Below, piece by piece: positions 33,100-43,416 of a stretch of DNA of 64,000 nt; position 1 is the first letter of the stretch; each line of letters begins with the position of its first letter. Below the pieces are notes generated by a model. That model saw only the letters and a program-made list of their open reading frames with translations, had not been told where the DNA came from and made no database searches. The translations under genes and the position numbers were made by a program. The DNA comes from Myxocyprinus asiaticus. Lineage: Eukaryota > Chordata > Actinopteri > Cypriniformes > Catostomidae. The DNA lies in NCBI RefSeq assembly GCF_019703515.2, contig NC_059351.1, positions 16,580,001-16,644,000 on the forward strand, given 5' to 3'.

Positions 33100-34060
33100 A
33101 ATACCCTCAAATATACTTGGTCACCTGGGACGACTGGACAAGATGTCTCTGTCTCCTCTTAAGGCTCCTTTCTTTTTTCCTGTAAATGGATATCTTTATG
33201 TATTGCAGTTAGTTTCTTCATATAAGACCTAATTTCCATTTGCAGTTGCTCTAGAGGGGGTCCTTTGTAGGGACCTCTGCAATACAGCACAGGTATGGGT
33301 CGACCCGTAAGCATCTCATGCGGTGTTAAGTGCGTGCTTCTGTTAGTTTGCATGCGATAGCTCATTAGTGCAACAGGTAAAGCATCAATCCAGTTGAGTT
33401 TTGTACTTTCACATATTTTGTTAAGTTTGGCATTGAGGGTACCATTCACCCTTTCTACTATCCCTTGGGATTGTGCGGGATAAACATACCCTAGCCTCTG
33501 TTTTATTCTCAATTGTTGCAATACTTGTTTTACAGTTTTTTGAATGAATGCTGATCCATTATCTGAACTTATTTCTGATGGTATTCCAAATCTAGGGATT
33601 ACTTCTCTTGTTAGAAATTTAATTACTGTTCCTGCCCCCTCGTCTGCTGATGGTATTGCTTCTACCCATCTGCTAAATCTGTCTATTACCACAAGCATAT
33701 ACCTTTTGCCTTGTACTCACTTTATCATGTCCACATAATCCATCACCAGGTGCTTGAATGGTCCTTCTGGTATTGGTATGTGGCCTATTGGTGTTGCTGT
33801 TCCTTTCCTAACATTGTTTTTGGCACAAACTTCACATGTGGACAGAAATTTGTCTATTATTGCATGTAAGTTTGGAGACCAATATCCCTGCTGTTTAATT
33901 TTTTATCACTTCCCCCCTCGCGCAATGGTCAAAACCATGCGCATCTGGAATAAGAATGTTTAAAAGTGTGGTTGGTGCAACAATTTTTCCTTCATTTGAA
34001 CGCCAAATATCTTGTGTGTCTTTTGTGGCTCCTCTTTGTTGCCACATGGAGTGTTCATAA
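33100..34060 (-). pseudogene. ERV2 integrase
   Basis: The 179-codon frame (33,159-33,698) starts inside the core at 'MLVVIDRFSRWVEA'. It keeps D in VIDRF, D in SSDNGSAF and E in IVERVNG, the DD35E triad. The zinc-binding N-terminus (33,750-34,060) is broken and the C-terminal domain runs into env overlap at about 33,100. It is about 90 percent alike by eye to ERV1 integrase. Confidence 0.85.
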
Positions 34061-34209
34061 GGACATGCTTGTTGTTGAATTCAAATAATATCATCCAGTT
34101 GAGGTTGTGGTTCTATAAGAACTACTGGAGCTAATACTGCTACTTGACATCCTGATGCTTTTTTAGCTTCCAAATCTGCTTTGCTGTTACCCTTAATGAT
34201 ATAGTCATT

Positions 34210-34857
34210 TCCTTTTTTATGAACCTGACATTTGATGATTGCTAATCGTTTTGATAGCATCATAGCAGAAATTAATTGACCTATATGTTCAGCATGTTGG
34301 ATGGGAGTTCCATCAGTCTTTTTGAAATCTCTCTGTTACCACACTGCTACAAACAGATGACATACACCATGAGCATAAGCTGAATCAGTGAAAATGTTTG
34401 CTGTTTATCCCTTTGCTAATTGACATGGTGTCGTGAGAGCTTTTAATTCTGCTAATTGAGCAGAACAATGCTGTACACACTTTTGGGATATTACAGGCAC
34501 AAATTCATCCATGTTTTTCTTTACTACTGAGTATCCTGTATGAGTTCCCAAATAATCTCTAAAACTGGAACCATCCACAAAGTAAGTGACTTCTGCCTCA
34601 AAGATTGCCGTAGACTCAAGATCTGGCCGTAACCTAGTGAATGCCAATGAATTAGCCACACAGTCATGTGGCTCACCTTCATAAGCTAAAGGAATCAACT
34701 CAGCTGGATTAACTGTATTACATCGCTTAATGGTAACATCTGGATATGTAAGTAATGATGAATATGCCAGAATGTGGGCTTGAGTCAGAACAAATTTTCC
34801 TTGTTCTAGTAACTCCACAATTTTGTGATGCATATAAATGGTTACTGGGTATCCCAT
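34210..34857 (-). pseudogene. ERV2 RNase H remnant
   Basis: The 150-codon frame (34,405-34,857) covers the end of the RT connection ('KIVELLEQGKFVLTQAHILA') and the first half of RNase H with 'EVTYFVDGSSFRD'. The second half, separated by stops, ends in 'KGNDYIIKGNSKADLEAKKA' (34,081-34,263). Upstream RT is missing: homology stops at about 34,860 and leader-like DNA follows. Confidence 0.8.
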
Positions 34858-34860
34858 AGT

Positions 34861-35933
34861 TAATGTAAGCTGAATCCATATTTCTTTATTTTATTCTTTA
34901 TTCCTTTTTCCTTCCAAGTTCTTTTTACTTGCCACACAAAGAATGAAAATTTTATCACCCTTCATTGAGATAAATCATCACATTTAGAAGATGAAATGTA
35001 AATTTACATTTAATTTATTTCCTACTACAATAATCTGTAAAGCCAACAATTTGTCTAATTTCTTTCACCTTCACTTTTTAATACACAACATTCATACAAG
35101 CTCATACACTCATTTTTTGTCCTTTTACTTAAGGCTCATTCTCTCATTCTTTGCCCCTATTATTATTTAGGGTTCATTCTCTCATCCACTCCTCTCAAGT
35201 GTGACAATAATTGTGCTCTCTGTTGAATCACACTTACGTGACAGTCCAGAAGGCACCCACTGTCCACAATATACAGAGTTTATTTTCTCATACAGCCACA
35301 GTCACAGATATACTCACACAGTCACAGACTTAGTCACAGACACTTATATATACACTTTTCACAAACACAAGGCATTTATAAACACAGAGCTCTCAAAGAA
35401 TACAATAAAATTCTAAAACGCAACTATTCTACCCACCTCTTAGGTGACCTGCAGGATTTGCCTCTCTTGCCTTCCTGGCTTTTTTATTTTTTTATTTTTT
35501 ATTTTTTTCTGCTTTTCATTTACTATTATCCATCATGGCCTCCTTAACAGTAAAAACAGATAATTACAGGATTTGCCTACCTGGTCAAAAACCTGTCTCT
35601 CTTGCCCTCCTGGCTTTTTTATTTTTTTATTTTTAGATTTTATCTGCATTTAATTTACTGTTATCCATCAAGGCCCCCTTAACAGTAAAAACAGATCATT
35701 GCATGCATTTAATTCTTCTGGAATCAGAACCATTTATTTTATTTATTTATTTATTTCATTTTTTTCTTTGAATTTGGAGGAGCTTCTTGAATGTCCTTAC
35801 CACCACGGGCAGATTCTTGAAAGCAACACAAACTAATTATATAAGCAAAAAATGCTTACCTTTTTTAAGTGGCCACTGTTTGAGTTGCTTGTCCAGATAG
35901 CCCGCTGTGGCTTCCACTCTGCTCCTTTCCAGT
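34861..35933 (-). other. ERV2 leader
   Basis: AT-rich leader with blocks homologous to the ERV1 leader (35,345-35,460 with 22,730-22,820). A segment of about 100 bp around 'TGGCTTTTTTATTTTTTTATTTTT' is duplicated in tandem (about 35,450-35,540 and 35,570-35,700). No gene is supported. Confidence 0.6.
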
Positions 35934-35951
35934 ACCCCACATTGGATGCCA
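35934..35951 (-). other. ERV2 primer binding site, tRNA-Lys1,2 type
   Basis: On the minus strand the site reads TGGCATCCAATGTGGGGT, three bases from the LTR. It differs from the complement of tRNA-Lys1,2 at three positions, all C/G to T/A changes, at least two of them at CpG. Confidence 0.7.
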
Positions 35952-35954
35952 ATT

Positions 35955-36443
35955 TGTTTTGGCTTCTGCCGCCTTTATGAAGAATCACTCTCAAAGTCTT
36001 AAGGTTTTGATGCCAGAAGATAGACTTTATTATCAGAGATAGCAAAGCCGAGTCAGTCTGCAGAGTAACTAACTTTCTGTATTCAAACATGCCTACATAC
36101 ACATTCACCTTGGGCGTGACCAATACACCCCATGCATTTTGTTCTGTGTCTTCAGATTGTTAGAGAACATGAAACTGTTTGAGAGGCCCCTCTCCATCTC
36201 TCTACAGGGCCTTATCCTATATTTCCTCTAGTGTCAAAACATGAGACTCAAGATTACCTTATATGAGTACCATATGTGATCACATATTCCATTTTGAGGG
36301 GCCTCCTTTACACAGGCTTCTACACACACACACACAGTAAAATCCATGCTTGACCATCAGAAATAATTGTAGACAAAAATGGCTATATTTACATTGATTA
36401 TACTTGATTAATTTATATTTAACTTGATAAAAAATATTCCACA
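35955..36443 (-). repeat. ERV2 5' LTR
   Basis: The 489-bp LTR starts TGTTTTGG and ends TTCCACA on the plus strand. It differs from the other LTR by scattered substitutions and small indels. Confidence 0.9.
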
Positions 36444-36447
36444 CCAG

Positions 36448-37200
36448 CCCCAGAAACTGTCTCACCCCCTTTTTGGTCTTGGGCCTCGGAATGGCCGCGA
36501 TTGGTTTTGTCAATCTGGGGATGCACCTGCCCATGGCCCAAGTGAAACCCCAGATACCGAACTTCCACCCACCCAATTGCGCACTTCCTCAGGTTGGCCG
36601 TGAGCCCCGCCTGTCGCAGCGATCTCAGGACAGCTCTCAGGTGTTACATATGCCGCTGCCCGTCATTGCTATAAATAATAATATCATATAAATATGCAGA
36701 GGCATATGCTGTATGAGGTCTGAGGATTTTGTCCATGAGACGCTGGAACATGGCAGGGGCCCCGAACAAACCTAACGGAAGGGTCAATTGGTGTAATCCG
36801 AACGGTGTGGAAAATGCAGTTTTTTCTCGGGAGATTGGAGTTAAAGGGATCTGCCAATAACCCTTTGTTAAGTCCAGTGTCTAATAAAATTGAGCTGTGC
36901 CCAACCGATCGAGCAATTTGTTGAGGCATTGGGTACGCATCAAATTTGGACACCGCATTCACTTTTTGATAGTCTACACAGAACCGGGCCAACACATCAC
37001 TCTTAGGCACCAGAACCGCTGGACTGGCTCAATCGCTGTGCCACTCTTCTATTATGCCCATATCCAGCATAGCCTCTAATTCTTCCTTAACAACCTTTTT
37101 TTGTGTTCAGGAAGGTGATATGGCCAGCTAAGGATCACCACCCCTGGGGAGGTCTCGATATGGTGTTTTATGAGGTTCGTGCACCTGGGAAGTGGCGAGA
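36448..37200 (-). pseudogene. gypsy copy 2 reverse transcriptase (N-terminal linker to palm)
   Basis: The linker frame (37,076-37,375) contains 'FADIFSPLPRCTNLIKHHIE' and 'RPYHLPEHKKRL'-like sequence, typical just before gypsy RT. RT follows with '[20 protein letters not shown]' (36,684-37,010). After frame changes come a mutated YxDD region near 36,680 and 'RPKTKKGVRQFLGL' at the ERV2 border. It would copy the element RNA. Several stops and a deletion near 36,890 inactivate it. It is downstream of integrase in transcript order. Confidence 0.8.
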
Positions 37201-38350
37201 ATATGTCCGCAAATTCCGTTTTTGTAACTTGGCCACATCTGTGAGGTGCGACGGTGAGAGGTGGTCTCCACAAGGGACCGGGGTGAAAGAATTTGGTTTG
37301 AGCATCACCTCTGGCCTGAGCTCCACCCTCTCGGGGACTACCATCGCTAGAGCCACAGGGACCGCCTCCCTCCATGCTTTAAGGAGGTTGAGATGGTAAA
37401 CCTGATGTGCCCCGCCCCTATCCATCCACTTAACCTCATAATCGAGATCTCTGATTCGCTGTGTGACCTCAAAGGGCCGTTGCCACTTAGCGAGTAATTT
37501 AGAGCTTAAGGTGGGCAGTAATACAAGCACTTTATCTCTCGGTGCGAATTCCCGTAGTCGAGTGCCCCTGTCAAAGAGTCCGCTTTGCCGTTCCTGAGCT
37601 TGGAGAAAATTCTCCTGTGTTAATTGACCCAAAGTGTGGAGTTTTGCTCTAAGATCAAGAAAGTACTGAATTGCATTTTAACTGTTTGCCGTATGACGTC
37701 GAGCATGCCACGTGGCCAACGCCCATACAGTAGCTCGAATGTGGAAAACTCTGTGGAGGCTTACAGGACTTCTCATACTGCAAATAACAGGGGATAGAGC
37801 CACTTATCCTAATTCCTGGTGTCCTTGTGTACAAACTTAAAAATCATGTTTTTTTAAGGTTGTGTTAAATTGTTCCACCAACCCATCTGTTTGTGGGTGG
37901 TAAACACTGGTGTGAATCGATTTAATGCACAACAATACATACAGTTCACGTAGTGATCGTGACATAAAGGTAGTGCCTTAATCAGTGAGGATTTCTTTTG
38001 GAATCCCCACTCGGGAGATTATTCTGAAGAGTGCCTCCACAACACTATGTGCTGAGATGTTGAGCAGGGGTACTGCTTCCGGATATTGCTTTGCATAGTC
38101 CACCAGAACTAATACAAAGCGATGCCCACGTGCAGTTCTAATGGCCTGACGAGGTCCATGCCAATTCTTTCGAAGGGGACCTCGATTAGTGGCAGAGGGT
38201 GCAAGGGAACTTTTGGGGTGGTCGGTGTGTTCACCAACTGACATTCCCGGCACGCCGCACACCATTTGCGAACGTCTCCGTGAATGCCTGGTCAAAAAAA
38301 ACGGGCCATTATTTGGTTGAGTGTTTTCTCGTGGCCTAAATGGCCAGCCA
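37168..38350 (-). pseudogene. gypsy copy 2 integrase
   Basis: The zinc region and core start near 38,345. The frame at 37,978-38,295 gives 'HRFVLVLVDYAKQYPEAVPL' and ends 'GIPKEILTD' before a TAA. This is the same stop as in copy 1. A middle part to 37,680 is broken. The C-terminal frame (37,168-37,632) is open for 154 codons with 'GQLTQENFLQAQERQSGLFD' and a GPF/Y-like 'KWQRPFEVTQRIRDLDYEV'. The position before RT is confirmed by continuity of the C-terminal frame into the RT linker. Confidence 0.85.
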
Positions 38351-38859
38351 TTGGATTGTGGTGAGCTGCCTGGAAGAGGGTTTCCCGATGGCTCTTCAGT
38401 ACTAACAATTGGTTTGTATTTTCTTTCATCTGAGTGCCTGCATCACTCGATACAACCTATCTTTGATAATAGAAAAATACCGGTATGTGAGTGCAACGTC
38501 AGACCGGAGTTGTTGAACATCAATTACTCTCACTTGGTCAAACACATGCTTAAGAGACTCGTCACATTATTGATCTAGAGGGAGATCCTCAGAGAATCCC
38601 CTGAGTATGGGAACCCTCTCCCCTGCGTCATCATGATGCGGAACAGACATAGACAGCCCTGGCACCACCTCTCCAGCCATAGCATCGCACATCACACACT
38701 GAGATTACATTTTACAGGACCCATCCACACACATTTCCCTTAATAGATTCTTAAAACCAGGCCAATTTGTTCCCAAAATCAGTGGATGGGTGAGGCAGGA
38801 ATTAACTGTGGCATCTACTCTATGCTTTTAACCACTGGATACCTATGAATATCCCCTGG

Positions 38860-40028
38860 ATACATTGCACCCTTACCCATTTATTTGTGCCCAATGCCCC
38901 ATCTTGCACAAAGTTTTGGTGAATGGAGGTTTGAATGGAGGCCTGAATCCACCAAAGCTTGGTATGTATCCCCATTTAGACTTACCTACATATGATACAT
39001 ACCTGCCCGATCGGGGGCGGCCTGCAGAGCATCAGGGATCCGGACCAGTGTCGCCACCTCCATCGCCGAGCACTGATCCTGGAAGTGCCCGGCTTCCCCG
39101 CAGCCCCAGCAGACCGGCCCAGGCCTCCCTACCTCGCTCGTGGGGGCGGACCCACCAACCTGGGAAGGAGAGCAGAGAGAGACAGGAGAGGAGGGAGACA
39201 CAGGGAAGGACTCTTTAGTCCGGGGGAAATATTTGGGAGGGGTTAAGATGCAGGAAAGAGAGAGAGAGAAAAACAGAATCTGCTTCACTGCCTCCCGGAA
39301 ATGCCACCATGTAGTCCTCTGCCAGCTGGACGGCCTCTTCCAACAATGCCGGGGCGGTGGCACTGGACACACTTGGCCATCCCACAAGGAAGCTGGGCGA
39401 TGAACTGCTCCAGTACCACCAGGTCAACGATGTCCATGGCGCCACAGGTCCTCTCAGACAGCAACCATTTCTGGCAAGCATCCCAGAGCTGTTGGGTGAA
39501 GGAAAACAGGCGGCCGTGTCTGCCAAATCTCAGGGATTGGAACCGCTGGCGATTTTGTCCCAGACTACGACCGACCCACTGCAGGATGGTTTTCTTCAGA
39601 TCCGGGTAGTTGAGGAGGCTGGCAGTGGGTAGTTGTTGGGCCGCTAGCTGCGCCTCCCCGGAGAGTAGCGGCAACAAACGGGCAGCCCACTTGTCGGGCG
39701 GCCACTTCCACACCTGTGCAGTCTTCTTGAATAAGTCGAGATAGGCTTCTGGGTCATCATTGGTCCCCAGCTTCATCAGGGTGATGGGGAAGAGGGCTCT
39801 GGGGGGGGTCACAGCGCCAGCCCCCTCCCTTTCGATCAGGCTCTGGAATACCTGCCGGTCCTCGACTTGGGCCTGGAGCATGAGTTGGAAATGCTGTTCC
39901 TGCTCCAGGTGTAATTCAATGAGGGCTTGGTGCTGTGTCTGCTCGATGCTGCCGAGGGATTTGATGACTTCACCAAGCAGTGAAGATTTCATAGAGGCAT
40001 GGTCCTCCAAATTCCCGGGTATCGGCAC
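38860..40028 (-). pseudogene. gypsy copy 2 gag and degraded protease
   Basis: Gag is open for 247 codons (39,285-40,028). It contains 'MKSSLLGEVIKSLGS' near the start, a glutamine-rich helix, 'NDDPEAYLDLFKKTAQVWKW', 'KWAARLLPLLSGEAQLAAQQ' and, in the adjacent frame, 'CWGCGEAGHFQDQC', an intact CCHC knuckle (39,065-39,115). One frameshift near 39,290 separates capsid and knuckle. The protease that should follow lost its DTG site. This gag is the best kept of the three gypsy copies. Confidence 0.85.
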
Positions 40029-40029
40029 A
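40013..40029 (-). other. Primer binding site of gypsy copy 2
   Basis: On the minus strand TGTGCCGATACCCGGG follows the LTR end. It resembles the tRNA-Phe site with three changes. Confidence 0.65.
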
Positions 40030-40080
40030 GTGTAACAAGTTCTTTGTGGAATGGATGAGACAGGAGGTAATGAAGCAGTG

Positions 40081-40229
40081 TGTGGCAGCAGGGGCGTGGT
40101 CGAGTGTCAAAAAATGAGTTAGTGTGAAGCTGATGTGTTATTGTGAAGCTGTAAACCAGAGAAGTGGTTAATTAAAAGTTCCCTACCTGTGTTTGAAGAA
40201 TCCAGTTCCCAGTGTCATTCCTTGTTACA
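40081..40229 (+). repeat. Left LTR of small gypsy element (deleted)
   Basis: It opens TGTGGCAGCAGGGGCGTGG and closes CCTTGTTACA. The U3 middle present in the right LTR (about 41,275-41,440) is missing. Confidence 0.85.
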
Positions 40230-40273
40230 CTGGTGCCGAAACCTGGGATCTGATTTGAAGACTGCACACCCCA

Positions 40274-41203
40274 TGGAGTCCTTCCCGCTGTCCGACATCA
40301 TCAAGTCCCTCGCCAACCTACATCACACCCACCAACAGGCTCTGCTTGAACTCCGCCAGGATCAAGAATGCCGCTTCCATGAGGTCCTTAGAGTTCAGGC
40401 AGAGCCCCCGCCCATGCTGTTGAAGATGGGGATGGAAGATGACCCTGAAGCCTTCCTGAACATGTTTGAGCGTACCGCTGAAATCTGGGGCTGGCCGCAT
40501 GCTCAGTGGGCGGCCCGGCTCATCTCTCTGCTGTCCGGAGAAGCCCAGCTTGCAGTACAACAACTGCCGGTGGCTAATCTCCTGGTCTACGGAGACCTGA
40601 AGAAGACCATCCTGCAGCGGGTTGGCCGGAGCCCAGAGCAATACTGTCAACTTTTCCGCTCGATGGAGACGGAAGGAGTCACCCGTTTGTCTTTTCTCAG
40701 TAGCTCCATGATGCCTGCTGGAAATGGCTGCAGGCGGGGGACTACGATGTTGAGGGAGCGGTCAACCAAGTGGTGCTGGAGCAGCTGATCCGCCGGCTTC
40801 CAGAAGGGATGGCGGAGTGGGTCCAGTGTCATCACCGAGCATCACTGGAGGAAGCGGTCCAGCTGGCGGAGGACCATATGGTGGTGTGCCCAAGCATGGA
40901 GGAACGCCCGGTGCTGTACATCAGCCGCAAGCTCTCCTTGAGAGAAACAATGCACAGCACTGTGGAAATGGGTGTCTAGCCATCAAGTGGGCAGTCCTCA
41001 CTCTCCGTTACTACCTGCTGGGGCGGGCCTTCACTCTCTGCTCAGATCATGCCCCACTCCAATGGCTCCACCACATGAAGGATACCAATGCGTGGCTCAT
41101 CCGGTGGTATCTGGCTCTCCAGCCCTTTAAATTCAAGGTGGTCCACAGACAGAGAGTACAGTCGTCGACTTCCTGTCCAGAAATGGGGGGGGGGGAGTGG
41201 TAG
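40274..41203 (+). pseudogene. Gag-RNase H fusion of small gypsy element
   Basis: The gag start is MESFPLSDI at 40,274, with a glutamine/histidine-rich helix, 'EDDPEAFLNMFERTAEIWGW' and 'QWAARLISLLSGEAQLAVQQ'. A frameshift near 40,690 leads to 'VVLEQLIRRLPEGMAEWVQC' and then directly to 'RPVLYISRKLSLRETMHSTV', an RNase H segment, at about 40,900. A stop at 40,977 is followed in another frame by 'LCSDHAPLQWLHHMKDTN'. Gag normally lies 3 kb from RNase H, so the junction marks a large internal deletion. The polyprotein has no RT, so any copying would need helper proteins. Confidence 0.85.
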
Positions 41204-41246
41204 GCAGTCTGGATGTCTCCCCAGCCTGAGTCAGGTGGTGGGGATG

Positions 41247-41590
41247 TGTGGCAGCGGGGGCATGGTCGAGCATCCATCGGGAGCGAGAGAGCACGGTAAG
41301 GGTACATAAACCTGAGCCAAATTATGACTAACACCTGTCTCAAATTGTAGTGAGATTGGGGAGAGCAGCATAAAAGGACCATGCCAGCACCAGACCGAGA
41401 AAGAGAGACTGGGTCGAGAGCCTTACTGTGAAGCTCATGTGTTATTGTGAAGCTGATGAGTTAGTGTAAAGCTGATGATTTAGTGTGAAGCTGATGTGTT
41501 ATTGTGAAGCTGTAAACCAGAGAAGTGGTCAATTAAAAGTTCACTACCTGTGTTTGAAGAATCCAGTTCCCGGTGTCCTTCCTTGTTACA
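41247..41590 (+). repeat. Right LTR of small gypsy element
   Basis: The 344-bp LTR has a TATA-like CATAAAAGG near 41,369 and repeated 'GTGAAGCTGATG' units (41,428-41,520), an 18-24-bp motif iterated about four times. Confidence 0.85.
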
Positions 41591-41769
41591 CAGTTCAGGC
41601 AAGGTTTTTGATTTCCTTCCGCCTCAGATTCACAGTAATTTAAAACAGTCTTTTCACTTAATCAGGTCACACAAATATCCTTTTCTTGAAACACACAGTC
41701 AGATCATCAGTAAGCATCAAGCTCATATTCTCTGAACCTCTTAAATCCCCTAGGGCCTCAAATTCTGAA

Positions 41770-42115
41770 CTCTGAGTCCCCTTTTTCCCTAACCTCTGAG
41801 GGTCCTGTTGCCCTGCCCTCTAAGTGTCCTGTTGCCCTAACCTCTAAGCCCACTGAGTCCCCAGTTGCCATGATAGTAAACCTTCTGAGTCCTTCATTGT
41901 TATGACCTTTGCTTCCCAAGCTGTCTTGACCACTGAGTCCACTGTGTCCCCAGCTGCATTGACCTCTGAGCTCTCTGGGTCTCCCACTGCCCTGACCTCT
42001 TTGCCCTCAGCATCACCAGCTGCTTTGACCTCTTTGTCTCCTGTGGCTCTGCCTTCAGAGTCCTCTGTGGCTTCATCCTGATCCTCCCTGATCCACCCTG
42101 GCCGTCTGTCCTGGT
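41770..42115. repeat. Minisatellite 1 (CTGAGTCC/TTGCCCTGACCTCT)
   Basis: About twelve imperfect 24-30-bp units with core 'CTGAGTCC' and 'TTGCCCTGACCTCT'. They lie within or next to the putative LTR of gypsy copy 2. Confidence 0.7.
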
Positions 42116-42197
42116 TCCTTGGTGTTGGGCCTTATGTATTCAGATAGAAGACAAAAGCAGGCCTAACACAGTCATAAAACCTAACTCAGGCCCCCAC

Positions 42198-43379
42198 ATA
42201 AGTCATAAAATATACTGATAAAAATCACGCCAAAATCAAACAAAGGGAGTCCAAAACAGACTACAAATCCCATGAAGCCTTGCTCACTAAAGGATTGAAC
42301 TCTCAACTCCTATTGGATGAGGCACACAACAGAACGTCCCTCAACCATGACATCGTCAGGAGTAGAACTACCTCTGAAATGCTTCCGGAATTTGCTTCCA
42401 GCAACTTTGTTCGCCGTGAATAGACGCAGCTCATCGCTGCTCTCAGGTGCAGCCTCGTGGCACAAGGAAGTAACGTCTGACTTGAAACTGTGGCCATACA
42501 ATCTCCATATTGTTGGACAAGTTGAGATTACTCTGTGTTCAACCGAACACTCTAACGGATCCAAAGGAGACTGCCGAGCAATCCGCATCTTCATCTGTTT
42601 GCCTGCAGAAGTGAAGAGATTAAAGATTTCTCTTCCATCTTCAATCAAGTCGACATTTCTGATTTCTCCGCCAGCCCGCCGAGAATCAGCAGCCATACCG
42701 CCCACCGACAGAGCGAGGAAATGGCCTCCCGTCATCACCCAAGCCTCGAGGAACTGAGTCTGAGTTAAAGGATGGATGAACACACATTCTGCATCCTCAT
42801 GCAATTCAAGTAAGAGGTTTACGTCTGGGCATAGATAGAATATTATAGTGTGTTATTCTTGTGTTTCAAGGTTTTTGCTTGTACAGTTTACGGACCACCA
42901 TGTCCGCTCATTATTAATACTCAGGGTATTAATTATCACGAATTTGATTTGCTGTATTGTGGTCCAACCAAATTGGAGTGTTGTGCATTTTCACAATCGC
43001 AGGTGAGACCGGCAAACTGAGTTTATCCATTAAAGAATCAAAGAACGCGGTACTGTTTACGAGCCGTCCACCGCGTCTCTGAGTGATAAACTAACAGCTG
43101 CTTTCTCTCCCACAATCGCGAAATCGGCTTTGGGGCCATCACTTTATTCTCTCTCTCTCTCTCGTACTAACCACACACACACATACCGCGACCCCTCCCA
43201 AACATTCTGGCACACATTTTTGGCTAGTAGATAGCTTCGTGATAAAGCTCAGCTTTGTCCCTAAGCTACCATTGACTGGTTTCTCTCCGCCCACATTCGC
43301 GGTCATTTTCCCTGGCCGAAAGTCTTGCGTGACATACTCTGCACGAGAGTCACGTCCACCATTTTGTGCGCATCCCTCC

Positions 43380-43416
<37 letters not shown>

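Larger units (their letters stand above)
29885..36443 (-). mobile_element. Endogenous retrovirus ERV2 (class I), inserted in gypsy RT
   Basis: A 6.56-kb provirus related to ERV1, bounded by a perfect 4-bp duplication CCAG (29,881-29,884 and 36,444-36,447). It has two LTRs, a tRNA-Lys1,2-type primer site, a leader, an RNase H remnant, integrase, env and a polypurine tract. Gag, protease and RT are deleted between about 34,860 and the leader. A gypsy solo LTR has inserted near the end of env. The interrupted gypsy reading frame resumes in register across the site when one duplicate is ignored, so the boundaries are exact. Confidence 0.9.
40081..41590 (+). mobile_element. Small gypsy derivative inserted in the LTR of copy 2
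   Basis: A 1,510-bp plus-strand element with LTRs at 40,081-40,229 and 41,247-41,590, a tRNA-Phe primer site at 40,231 and a G-rich polypurine tract (AAATGGGGGGGGGGAGTGG, about 41,183). The flanks CAGTG (40,076-40,080) and CAGTT (41,591-41,595) are a 5-bp duplication with one change. Gag is fused to RNase H, and protease, integrase and RT are deleted. The left LTR lacks about 190 bp that the right one keeps. It is non-autonomous. Confidence 0.85.
29342..42197 (-). mobile_element. Gmr1-like Ty3/gypsy retrotransposon, copy 2 (interrupted)
   Basis: On the minus strand this element shows part of its 5' LTR (about 41,591-42,197 and 40,031-40,080), primer site, gag, zinc knuckle, degraded protease, integrase with its C-terminal domain, and then reverse transcriptase and RNase H. 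ERV2 splits the RT end at a 4-bp duplication, and a small plus-strand gypsy element splits the LTR. RNase H ends at the Tc1 junction, so the 3' LTR is lost. Integrase lies before RT, as in the Gmr1 clade. The outer LTR boundary at 42,197 is a guess from a TGTGGGGG start. Confidence 0.8.

Noticed and set aside
29342..36447. Gypsy RT with a 6.5-kb intron
   Set aside because: The interruption is a provirus with LTRs and a 4-bp duplication, not an intron.
43384..43412. CRISPR-like or other spaced repeats
   Set aside because: Only simple CA repeats occur; no spacer structure, and the genome is eukaryotic.
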